In this document: piece by piece, positions 29,001-40,500 of the stretch
Layout: each line of letters opens with the position of its first letter
Numbering within the stretch: the stretch's first letter is position 1
NCBI RefSeq assembly: GCF_000189635.1
Contig: NW_002476377.1
Coordinates: 494,684 to 558,683 of the forward strand
Length of the DNA stretch: 64,000 nucleotides
Direction: 5' to 3'
Source: Tetrahymena thermophila SB210
Lineage: Eukaryota; Ciliophora; Oligohymenophorea; Hymenostomatida; Tetrahymenidae
Position numbers and translations under genes: made by a program
The notes under the pieces: generated by a model
What the model was told of the DNA's origin: nothing
Database searches by the model: none
Seen by the model: the letters and a program-made list of their open reading frames with translations, nothing else

Positions 29001-31943
29001 ATGTATTTCAAAATAACTCCTAAGCTTTAAACTAAACAGTCATTTTTATTCATAATGTATGTAATTTAAGCATAAAGTAATACAAAAATCACTTTTTAGT
29101 ATAGCTTTAATTAGTAAAAATAAGATACTGAAATTACAGTAATTAATTACAAGAGACTATTAAATGCTGCTTACTTTGATGATTTGATTTAAACAAATTT
29201 CATATTGATCAGTATTTTTTATTTGATATTTTTAATTACAATATTTTGTCATTTTTTGTGGTAATAAACAGCTAAAATAAACTAGCTCCAATAAATTTTA
29301 TTATAGTTACTCAGAATTTTTAATTCATACATTTAACAGATAGTTTTTTACAAAAATATACTTTTAATACTATTTTCATTCATATCCTCAATAATGTTTG
29401 ATAAAAATTCAACTATAATTATTTAAATAAACTTATTTCTTAATAGTTTAGAATAAAAGACTCCATATATGTATAATATAGCTGAAAAATTAGCAGTATT
29501 TTAAATTACTTATTTACTTTTAATTATAAATTATTTTATGTAAAAGAATTAGATATTACAAATGTTATTTTAATGAATAAGATTTATAGGAATGGGTAGG
29601 TAATTTTTCTAATTAGAGCTATCGATGAAAGATAATCAAATCTGAAATTAATTTTTACAATTAGATTAATTGTAACAATTTTTTATTAAAAATTTATTAA
29701 TTATATAATTAAATAATTATTTAAATGTAATCATATGCTAAACAAAAATTTTTAATCATAATTGCAATAATAATCGTGGAAAAAAATACATTATTAAGTA
29801 GTGAAGAAACTACTTTAATAAAATTGTTTTTTTTATAATTTTTTAAACTCAATTTCTTGTATTTAAATAAATAATAAAACTAATTTTTAAAATTATTATA
29901 TTAACTACCATTTCTTCAAGTAAATAAAAAACCTTAAAATAATCTAATTAAATAACATATATTATTAAGTTCAGTAAAAAGGAACAGAAATCTCTTCGAA
30001 CATTTAATTAAGTCATAATTCTGTAAAAATACGAAATTATGTGTTAGTTTTTGTAATTGTTTCTATTTTAAAATTTTATTTATTTTAAATCTTTATTAGC
30101 AATACCAAAAAACATTTTTTAAAGTTTATTGCTCATAAAAAAAATAAGTTTGCTAAAAAATGAAAATTTTAACTTAATTTATAATCTTTTACAAAATAAG
30201 AATTAGACAAGAGACTGTAAATTTTAAATACTTAGATATGCAAACATTTTTAAATTAAAGATTACTGTGAAATATAAAAATAAATTTTTTATTTAATTAT
30301 TTTTATAGTTTATTATAATAATCTATATATTTAACAAAATTATCATCTAACATAATTATAAAAGCCCAAAAGTAACTTTAATCATTTAAAGATATCTTTA
30401 ACAGGGGTGGGTAAAAAAATTGACAGATAATATCCCATTTCATAGCATAGAACTCTAAGCTTGGTGGCTGCAATTTTAATTCTAAGGAAAAAAAATTTTG
30501 ACTCCCTCCCCACCCTTATTAATCTTTTGTCACTCACAAAAATTTGTGATAGCAAGTTTTTGGAGTTTTTATTTTAGATTATTCTAGCTATCTTATATCA
30601 TTATTGGAAGCTATCACATAACAAAATTTCATTGAAATTATCATAAACCTATAAAACCTTCTAACTTTAACAGTAAGTAATTACTTGAATAATGAATAAA
30701 TCATTTTTTGTAAATTTAAAATTTAAGTTTTTATTAATTAAAATTTTTTAATACGTTTATAACTTTTATTTATGATAAAGCTTGATCAGTTATTAAATAT
30801 TTAAAAAAAATCAAAAATTAGTTTCTTGTTATTTTATATTATAAAAAATGATTAGAGATTATGACAACTTATTAATCATACAAAGCTATCATTCGTTTTT
30901 TATTTAACCATAAAAAATTAATATGAAATTATAAATATTTATTTGTAAAATCCCTACATTTTATGGTGAATTGTTTGATCTAAACATTTAAAGCCTGTTT
31001 TCTAATAATATAATTCATATATCTAATTTTTATTTCAAAATATAAAAAATAAATACTAATTTTTTAATAGCAATAAATGATTTTTCAAAAAATATAAAGT
31101 AGTAATTGATTATTTTAAATAAAAGAAATATTTTTAAATTTAAATTAATATGCTATATTTATTTACAAACATATTCTTTTGTAATTAAATAAAGAATCAA
31201 TCGATATTAACAAAATTAAATAGTAGTAAAATTTATAGCTAGCTATTATTTTTAATCAGATTATTTTATTCAAATATTTAATGTATTCTCAGTTTAAAAT
31301 ATTATTAAAAAAGAATTAAGATTATATTAATAACTAACTAATGAGCCACATGAAATAAATAAATATTTATTTTTTATTGAACCATAAAATATTATTATGA
31401 TATTATCAATCTTTATAACCAAAAAAATAATTAAATTTTATGGTGTGTAAATAATCTCATAGCTTTAAATCCTATTTTCAAATATTATTATGATTTACAT
31501 GAATTTATTAAAGTTATTTTCTGGTTTTTAATCAAAATATACAAAAGAAGAGTATAAAATAAATAAAACTTTAAACAACTTTTTATTTATAATAAATAAA
31601 TTAATAAATTATTATAAAAATATTAGAATACAAAAAAATGATTTAGGTTGGTTTTTGATACATACTCTAATATAATAATTAATAATTTTGTATTCAAATT
31701 AGTAATAAATAAATTATTTTTTATGAAATAATTATTCTTTTTAAAGAATAATAAAGGGTTTTTCAACATAATGCAAAGTAGAAATTATAAAAATTATTTA
31801 AATAAAAAAAATCTTTATTAAAAATTTAAAATTAATATGTGATAATTATTTACAAGCAATATTTCTTTATAATTAAATAAATAATCAATAAATATTAGTA
31901 TCATTAATTAGTAGTAAAATTTATAGCTATTATTTCTAATTAG
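26052..31943. other. Gene-poor AT-rich stretch, 5.9 kb
   Basis: No coding frame is convincing. Three things stand out and are listed separately: a G/C-richer segment ending in a T10 run (26620-26880), a G/C-rich island at 30395-30560, and a duplicated block (30890-31985) next to the following gene. Confidence 0.5.
30395..30560. other. G/C-rich island with opposed G and C runs; possible ncRNA or dispersed repeat
   Basis: In otherwise very AT-rich DNA this segment carries GGGGTGGGT near 30401 and CCCTCCCCACCC near 30506, which could pair imperfectly across about 90 bases. A perfect short hairpin, TCACAAAAATTTGTGA, follows at about 30534-30549. In AT-rich genomes such islands often mark structural RNAs or repeat copies. 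I cannot assign it to a known RNA. Confidence 0.3.
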
Positions 31944-31985
31944 GATGAATGTATTCGTTATTTAAAAGCATTTGCGCAGTTTAAA
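30890..31985. repeat. Diverged direct duplication, including a decayed copy of a gene 5' end
   Basis: The block at about 30890-31300 recurs, diverged, at about 31365-31985. Shared landmarks in the same order are AACCATAAAA (30905, 31379), TTTTATGGTG, AAATTAATATG, AATTAAATAAA and GTAGTAAAATTTATAGCT (about 31221 and 31911), then CAGTTTAAAAT. The second copy carries an extra 200 or so bases at about 31560-31750. The right end of the second copy is the first coding exon of the next gene. Confidence 0.6.
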
Positions 31986-34001
31986 ATTATTTTATTATTA
32001 AATTAGGATAGAAAAGATGTTAATCAGCTGATTAAATAGTAGTGTGTGAGAAGAATATTTCTTTTAATTAAGAGATTATCACATAAAGCTTTATTAGAAG
32101 GTTTGGTTAATATATAATAATATTCTAAACTGAATTTTTCAAAAAAGGAGAAGGTTTTATAGAAATTGTCTGAAATAGTGGAATATAAGCATTAAATTAA
32201 TAGATTAAAACCTAGTTATATAAAAGTAAATGAAAGCATCAAGAATTATTTGAGTTAAGAAAGAGAAAAGCAAAATAAATTATAAGGAATACTATCAAAA
32301 TTAGTAAACAATCAAAGACTTAAACTATCTAAATTTTTTTAAAAATGGAAGTTTTAGAACTAAAACTCATTAGATTTTTTTAAAAAAACAATTAATAAGT
32401 AATATCAATAATCCTAGTTAGGAAATTTAGAAGTAAATTTTAGTTGCTGCCTCTATATTCTAAATTTATTCTTTTGTTTAGGTTTTTAGAAGAATTGTCA
32501 ATTTTCAAATTCTGAAAAAGATAAGTACTGCTTATTATTAAATTCTTTTGGTATCTTAAAATAACCAAAAAAACTAGAGAGTAAAATAATAGAAATATGT
32601 TTATAAATAAGTACAATATATTTCATGTATAATAAATAATAAATAGAGCCAACAACATGTTGAACAAGTGACAAGAATTATAAATATACTTTTAAGAAAT
32701 AAACTACAGGAGTTAAAAATAATAGCTTTTAATAAATTATGTAAGTAGCTCAGCATAGGAAGACAAAATGAAATTACTTAAAATTAAAATGAAAACTAAT
32801 CTATTCAGAACGAATAAAGAAATGTTCATAAATAAATTTCAATTTAAAAAAGAAGTGATTTGTAAAAGTAAATAGACAAAGCAATCATCAAAGAATAAGT
32901 AATTTATTTTTTATCTTATTCAATAATTTATATTTTAATTTTTTAAATAAAGGCCTTGTTTGGATAGAGATATTAGTAAAAAATAGATAAAACATATAAT
33001 AAAATGAATTAAATAAAGCCCTATTTTAGGTTGTTTACTCTTATAAATAAATGGAAGCATCAGAATATTCAAAATGCTTTTAGTTTATGGAGCTAACTTT
33101 TAAGTAAATAAAGCAAAAATGAAAAATTCGAATATAAAAAAATCTTAGACAAGGTGTATATGGAAGTGGATGAAGTAAATATTAGCAAAACCGTTTTATT
33201 TTTATTTAAAATAATTTATTTTTTGTAGCTTTAAAAGAAAATAGATTAGTTACAGCCATAGAATAACTAGATTTCGCCTTTAGAATTCAGCTAGCATTCT
33301 AATCCAGTTTTGAGATAAACTTTTTCTCAAGAGAAGTTAGAATTTTAAGATATGATGTTTATTTAATCAAATGGCATGAATTTAGCTAATTATTAGTACC
33401 CAAATTTTTACCCTTATATGATGGTTGAAGAGCACAACCCTCATGAGCAGGAAATGGAAATAGAAGAAAATAATATTTACACATTAGAAAAGGAACTTTT
33501 CATAATTAATATGAGAAGGAAGCTAATTCTTTCTTTAATGGAAAATAAGCAAGTAATTTAATTTATTTGTATATAAATCAAGGATTTTTATTTAAACTTT
33601 TTCAAATAAAAAAATTAGAAACTCAGATAAGACATTTAGAACTATTACTATTAAGAGGGATTCCCTCAAGACTAAAACTTTTACTCTTACATAATGTTTA
33701 ATATAAAAGACAAAATAGAAAAGCTAAATTGCTCAATATAAGAAATACAAAATACTGAATATTTTGATAGATTTAGAAAAGAATTGTTTGAAAATGTCAA
33801 AGACATAAGCAGTAAGCATTTATTTATATTTAATCTTACTATACTAATTTATCAAAATTTGCATTAAAAATATTTTTAGGTAGTTTATACTAAATCTGCA
33901 GAGATGAAGATTATAACCCAATACAAATTATTGAATATTTAAAATAAAAAAAGGATGATTAAATTAATTTCTAAAACAATAGTTAGATTTTCATGATTTG
34001 A
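31944..34001 (+). CDS. Gln-rich helical protein with sparse Sfi1-like Trp motifs
   Basis: Exons are 31944-32432, 32482-32898, 32953-33174, 33229-33552, 33619-33811 and 33880-34001. All junctions keep frame, giving about 588 residues to TGA. The 5' end is unresolved: no in-frame ATG occurs in the first exon, so the true start is upstream in AT-rich open sequence or in a missed exon. The protein is helical, basic and Gln-rich. It contains spaced motifs LSKFFQKWK, LFTLINKWK and AFSLWSQL, which resemble the A-x7-L-L-x3-F-x2-W-K units of centrin-binding Sfi1 proteins. Ciliates use several such proteins at basal bodies. Only three or four units are visible, so this assignment is weak. The C-terminal third (YPNFYPYMMVEEHNPHE) has no recognised domain. 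Confidence 0.68.
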
Positions 34002-35321
34002 GTGATTAACTGATTGATTAACTGGCTTTTTTTATTATCAAAAATATTCGAAATTAATATTCACTAAATTATTTATTTATATATTTTATCAATAAATGTT
34101 CAATTAATTTTGTTTCAAAATAAAATTAAAAAGTAAAAATTTATTTTTTTAAAATAAGTTTTTTAAAATTTAATATTTTAAAGTTCTAAATGTGAAATTA
34201 TGTTTTTAAGCCTAATTTATTAGCTAATTTTACATACTTTTTATTATAATTAAATTATTTTCAAGGATATTATTTTAATAGTTTATAAATTATCTGCATT
34301 TAATTTCAATTTAAATATAAATTAAATGTAAAATTTAATATTTTAGTTGAATTATAAATGTAAAATAATGTCTTTAAGCATAATTAATTAATTAGTTGTT
34401 TTATTTATTTTTTCAGGACTACTATTAAATAGTTTACAAACTGTATTCATTTAATTTCTAATTTTTTTCAAAACATACTTTATAATAAATGCATTTAAGC
34501 ATAATTAATTAATTAGTTGTTTTATTTATTTTTTCATTACTACTATTTAAAATAGTTTACAAACTGTATTCATTTAATTTCTAATTTTTTTCAAAATATA
34601 TTTTATAATAAATGCTTTTAAGCATAATTAATTAGTAGTTTTATTTATTTTTTCAGGACAACTATTTAAATAGTTTACAAACTGCATTCATTTAATTTCT
34701 AATTTTTTTCAAAGTATATTTTATAAAAAATGTTTATGAGCATAATTAATTAATTAGTTGTTTTATTTATTTTTTTTAGGACAACTATTTAAATAGTTTA
34801 CAAACTGTAATCACTTAATTTCTAATTTTTTTCAAAATATATTTTATAATAATGTAAAATAATGTTTTTAGGTTTTAATATTTAGATAATTAATTAATCT
34901 ATCATGTTTTTTTATTTTTTATATTTTTTCTTTAAAGGTTACTATTTAAATAATTTATGAACTATTTTCATTTAATTTCATATTAAGTCTATCTATATTT
35001 TTTTGGTTTATTTATTTTTGATATTGAGCTATTTATACAATAATATAGATTAAATTTATAAAATATAATCCTGGTTTTCATTAAATTTTTGCTTAGATTA
35101 ATGATATGACTCATTAATACACAATAATTTATACTCATAATCAATTTTTTTATGGTAATAAATTATGTACCATAAAGTTTTATAACACACACTCGAATAT
35201 ATAAATGTAAATGAATGGTTTTTAAATATAAATATAGCTTATAATTAAAATAAGTAGAAAAGATTGTAAAAAAGTACCTTTGATTAAATAGAACATATTA
35301 GAGCATAAAGTATATATATAA
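34002..35321. other. Intergenic, 1.3 kb, mostly a tandem array
   Basis: Most of this stretch is the tandem repeat described separately. The rest (34980-35321) is AT-rich DNA upstream of the next gene, with nothing recognisable in it. Confidence 0.55.
34200..34980. repeat. Tandem array of about 121-base units, four good and two decayed copies
   Basis: Well-conserved units begin near 34374, 34495, 34618 and 34736, a spacing of 118-123 bases. Decayed copies flank them at about 34200 and 34860. Each unit contains GCATAATTAATTAATTAG, TTTTATTTATTTTTTC, the palindrome ACTATTTAAATAGT, then CAAACTGTATTCATTTAATT. It is non-coding, with no open frame running through the units. Confidence 0.85.
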
Positions 35322-36230
35322 ATGGAAACCAAGAATATTCCTTCAAATTAAAAAGCTAAAAATCCATTAAATAAATCATTAAAATAAATATTTGCTATAT
35401 CTCCAGAAATCAGTAAACAAAATAGTTAAACCTCATTTAATAAAGATCACCTAAGTACTTAAATAAATGAGTCTTTAGATTTGACGATTTCAGCTTCTTT
35501 ACGCAAAGACTTTAAAGGAGATTTATCTCTAAGTTAACAATTAATACAACAATAAAATGAGAGTATGCAAAAGCAAAATAGATTCAAAGTTCTGTAGCAA
35601 AATTTAATGTTAAACGTCAAAGGGCATTCCCCAATATCGAATAAGGGATAAAGAGCTTTGTCTTAGCTGTCTACTTGTTCTTCTACAGATACTCCTTAGG
35701 ATAAATGTGAGAGCTAAAACTGTCATAATATTAATTCCACTTAATCTCTGAACATCAGCAATAATCACCAAATTTTATGCAAGCTACCAAAAATTTAAAA
35801 CAAAAGCGAACTATGCTTACATAAAATCCACTTTTTTCCTTAATAAAAAGAGCTTGATAAGCTATTTCACAAACCAGTTAACTAAGAAAAAGCGAAATTA
35901 TATAGTTTCATTAACTAAAATTAAATTAGTAAAGATAACCAACTTCACTAATTAGTCTATAAAAAGCTAGCTCCAATAACCTCTATTTACAATTAATCGC
36001 AGATATTTGAAACCAAAAAACTAAGCAATTTTGATTAAAATTTGAGTCCTTTCCCTAGATATTACTTCAAATAAAATAAATAGAGAGTTGAAAAATAATT
36101 TGGAAATTAATATGCTTACTAATTAATTAATAACATAAATTTGTAAAAAAAGCTGAGTTTGATAAAAGCCATTTCCACTAGAAACACCAAGTTGAATTTA
36201 GATACTTTACAGAATTTGAATTAAAAATGA
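35322..36230 (+). CDS. Hypothetical Ser/Lys/Gln-rich protein
   Basis: This single-exon gene encodes 302 residues from the ATG at 35322 to TGA at 36228. The family is not recognised. The sequence is Ser/Asn/Lys/Gln-rich and mostly low in hydrophobics, with short aromatic patches (LCLHKIHFFPQQKEL; PFPRYYFKQNKQRVEKQFG). A cysteine-containing Ser/Thr stretch lies at about residues 120-145. No signal peptide or membrane segment is visible. It is probably a largely disordered intracellular protein. Its codon use matches its neighbours. It lies head-to-tail with BRCA2, 1.3 kb upstream. Confidence 0.75.
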
Positions 36231-37567
36231 AATAAGAATCTATCTATATGATAATTCAATAATTTGCTAACTCAAGCTATTAATAAAAATTTAGCTTTTA
36301 AATGTATTAAATAACATAATAAAATAAATTAATTACATTTATTTAACAATTAATTTATAAATAATATTTTTAAATTTTTGTTTGCTTTTGTATATAAAAT
36401 TAAAATAATATATTAGAAAATTAAATAGCCATGTAATTTATTAATGATATATTTATCTAATTTCAAAATATTTTATTTATTCTAACAACAATAATATTAC
36501 TTTAATAAAAAAGAAAATAAATATTAGTTTATTATTTTTAAAGTCATTTATTAAAATAGCTATCAACTCTCATAAATAAAAAACATTTCCATATTACTTA
36601 TTTTAAAAGGAGCAAATATATGAAATATTTTATCAAATAAAAATTTTCTTTTTAAATAAAATGAGCTAATTATTTTAATTTATTTTTATCACTTTTAATT
36701 TTTAAAAAGTAAAATTATTTAATTGTATTTAAAACATTTGTAAAAAATAATTTTAATTTTTCTTTTTAAATATATTATTTGGATGGATAAAGATTTTTTA
36801 TTTAAATTCTTAGAACTAAAAAAAATAATATTGTTCTATTGAAACAAATTTTTATATAAAATCTTCTTAAAGTTAATACTTAAAATATAATTATTGAATG
36901 AAAAATAAAAATATTTTAAAAGTAAATAATTATTATTTAAAAATATAAAATAAAAAAAAATCATCAAAAAGCTTATATTTTTTTCTAAGACTAGATAAAA
37001 TAATTCTTTGATATTAAACATTTGTTATAATTTAAATACTTCTACTTAAACTGACTGAACTATTTAAAAATATTTAAAAAAATGAATGAATTAATTAAGA
37101 TTCAATTAATTTGAAATTATTGGCAAAAAGAGGGCTTAATTGCAAATTATAATTCTGTTTAATTATATTTTTATTTCCCGCGCTATTCTGATATGTTTAT
37201 AATCAATAAATAATGGAAAATGTTTCTTTTAACAATATAACTAACTTTATGTAATTTGCTTTAATTATTTTAAAATTTAATATGCTTTCTTTGATTGCAA
37301 CATTTTATCTGCAATAAAATACCTTTTTTTCTATTTTTAAGCAAATATTTATACATATCTATTGCTTTAGAATAAGAAGAAAATATTTTGCCAAAATATT
37401 TTTCTTTATATGATTTTCTTATTAAATTAAAAAAAGAGAGAGTTGAATGCTAACAAAGAAAGAATAGTATAAAGAAGAAGTATCGAGATTCAATTTATTA
37501 AATACAAACAAAAATTAATTAATTAAAGGTATTTTCAAAGTTCAAATAGTTATTATACAAAATAGAT
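36231..37567. other. AT-rich intergenic, 1.3 kb
   Basis: I see no coding frame. It presumably holds the BRCA2 promoter at its right end. A CCCGCGC run near 37178 is the only G/C cluster. Confidence 0.55.
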
Positions 37568-40500
37568 ATGTTTTTAGCGAGTACTCCTCCAAAATAAACA
37601 TAAAAAGCTACTGTCAATGATTATTTTGATTCAGAGTCAGATTGTTCAAATCACAAAAACAATGATAATGCTTTAATCGAAAAGAATTTGATATAATCTT
37701 ATTCAGTTGAAAGTTAATCTAATTTAATAGGCAATAGATATAATAATATTAATCAAATAGAGATAGAAAAGCTAAGAGGATAAAACTCTGTTTCTTAATA
37801 GGTTATTGCTGAAAAGCTTCAGTAGAAAGATTTTTTTAAATTTTAATATTTTAGTTCTGAAAAAAAGCAGCTCTCTCCTGATGATTAAGATTAAAGTGAC
37901 GAGGAAGATTTATAGTAATCCAAAAAAAACTCTCACATTTTTACTAATAAGTCTGTTTTGGCGGAAAAAAAATAAGAATTTAATAATTAAACAGATATAA
38001 TTAGGAATGATTTTAACATAGACAGAAACATCTCAATTTAGGGCGAGAAAGAATTAAAATAATAAAACAATAATTAATAATCTGCTTAAAACAACCATTT
38101 GGCTTATTAATTAAATAGTTCTTTAATACCTTTTGCAGCTGAATCTGAAAAAATTAGATAAAATCAAGCAAATTCACAAGAAAATAATTAAAGTATTAAA
38201 ATTAATAACATTTTTAATTAGCAGAAATAGTAATCAATTGATAATAATTAAATAAACTCAATCAATCACTTACAAATTAATATCAACAATATTCCTTTAA
38301 AATAATAATCAGAAGAAAAGGGGATAGTTAATATCACTCAAGAAGGCCAAATGATAAAAACTTAATCTCTACTTAACTTAGTAGAGAACTAAAAAATGTT
38401 AATTGAAGTTAAACCTCATCTTAAAGATTTTGACCATTAAAATTTTGATGATAATATTCTAGCTGAAGAAATAGAAATAGAAATCGATAATTCTAATTAC
38501 GACCGCTAATCTATTTCAGATGACGAATTTAGTTAACATAATCAAAAAAGTAATACAAATGTTCAATTTTAAGAATCTAAAAGCATATTCAAAGATGAGG
38601 AATAAAATGGTATGTAAATAAGTTTATCTGAAAAATGCAGGATTATCGATTAAAGTAGTAATTAATCTAGAATAGGTTTTTTGAATTTGAATAATTCTGA
38701 AAATTCAAATTAACAACTCACATATTTCAACAATTTATAAGAATCAAGTAGTGAATCTGAAAATTCAAGGAATTCTTTCATTAAGAGAGCATAGCAAATA
38801 TTTAATTAAAACAATAATACTAAGTAATAGCCAAGCTAGGTAAATAAAAGCACAATTGATACAAATAATAATAATTATGATAATGGTCTACCAGATCCAT
38901 TTTAAAATGAGAAATTTTTTTAAAAGAAAAAAAATGATTTATAATTTTAAGATTAAGCTTAGTTTTCCTTTGCTAAGGTAAAAAAAAATGAGGGAAAGAT
39001 TGCATAAACTAATGGTGCTATTTTGATTGATCAAAATAAAAGGAAAAATCTATTCTAAAACGAACAAATTAATTTCTCTGTTCCTTAAAAATAAAATTAA
39101 AATTTTTAGAAATTTACTATTTAATTTGAAGAATTTGATGAAAGTTCATAAGAAAACTCATCAATTTAATAGAACCAAACCGAAAAAGGCTAAAAAATTA
39201 TTGAAGACCCCTCTTTTAAAAATTTTAGTATCAAATAAGAATTGTAAAGTAATAAAGGAACTTTTGAGAAACCTCAATTACCTAAAAAAAACAATTAAAT
39301 CTCAGAACATTAACTTAAAATTGAGTAAGAAAGAAAAAAAAATTAACCTAATATTTTACAAGATAATTTTGTTAATGGATTTAAAATATCTTAGAAAGTC
39401 TAAAAAAATGATAAATTTTCCAAATTTGTTGGTTTGTTTGAAGATATTAATGACGAAGATGAATATGATGAATAATTTAATAATTAATAATCTATACCTG
39501 ATATATAAATTGTTAAATAGAATTCCTTTGATGAAGGTAGCATTGCTTTGAATAAAACTAAACAATAATGTGTAGTTTAAAATGATTAAATTGGATTTAA
39601 TTTTACAAAACCAACATTTAGTAATGGTTTCACTAATTCATTTTAGAGTTCTAGGGTTGGACTTGATGTAGTTAATACTGAGAACTAATAAGTTAATAAA
39701 TAACAAGAAACAAAAAATAAAACTAATGTTTTACATGATACATTCGTAAGTGGATTTAATATATCTTCTAAAATATAAAAAGATGAAAAGTTTTCAAAAT
39801 TTGTTGGATTATTTGAAGACATGAATGATGAAGAAGATGAGTAAGATGAATTTTTAAATAATAAATCAGAATTAGAAGGATAAGTTGCTTAAATAAACAG
39901 CTAAAATAATTTCAATTAATAAATACAATAAAATGAAGATATTGGATTCACCTTTAAAAAGCAAAATTCTAATTCTAATGTTAACTTTAAAAACACATTT
40001 TAAAGTGCAAAAGTAAATTTTGAGAAGCCTTCAATAAAAAATAAAGAAGATTCTGAAAATTTGTATGTAAAATAATAATAAGAAACTAAAAATAAATCTA
40101 ATATTTTATAAGATTAATTTGTTAATGGATTTAAAATATCTTCGAAGGTATAAAAAGATGAAAAATTTTCTAAATTTGTAGGTTTATTTGAGGATATGAA
40201 TGATGAAGAAGCTGAATAAGATTCGTTTTAAGAAGAATTCAACAATAAAAAATCTGAGTTAGAAGGATAGGCAGTTGTTTAAAAATCATCTGAAGACAGC
40301 AAAGTTGAATTCCAATCATTCAAATCAGCAAAAGTGACAACAAATGTAGAATTTGGATTTACTAAGCCTAAATCTGTTTAAAATGACTAAAAAATGTTAA
40401 ACGGATTTAACAAAGCAAATTAAAATATTATTCCTACATTAAAAGAAAAATCAAATTTAAAAAATTTACTAGAAGAGCTGAATTAAGAAGATGGAGATGC

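Noticed and set aside
39027..39551. 174-residue plus-strand Lys-rich frame
   Set aside because: It is a shifted frame of BRCA2; the true frame continues through the BRC region.
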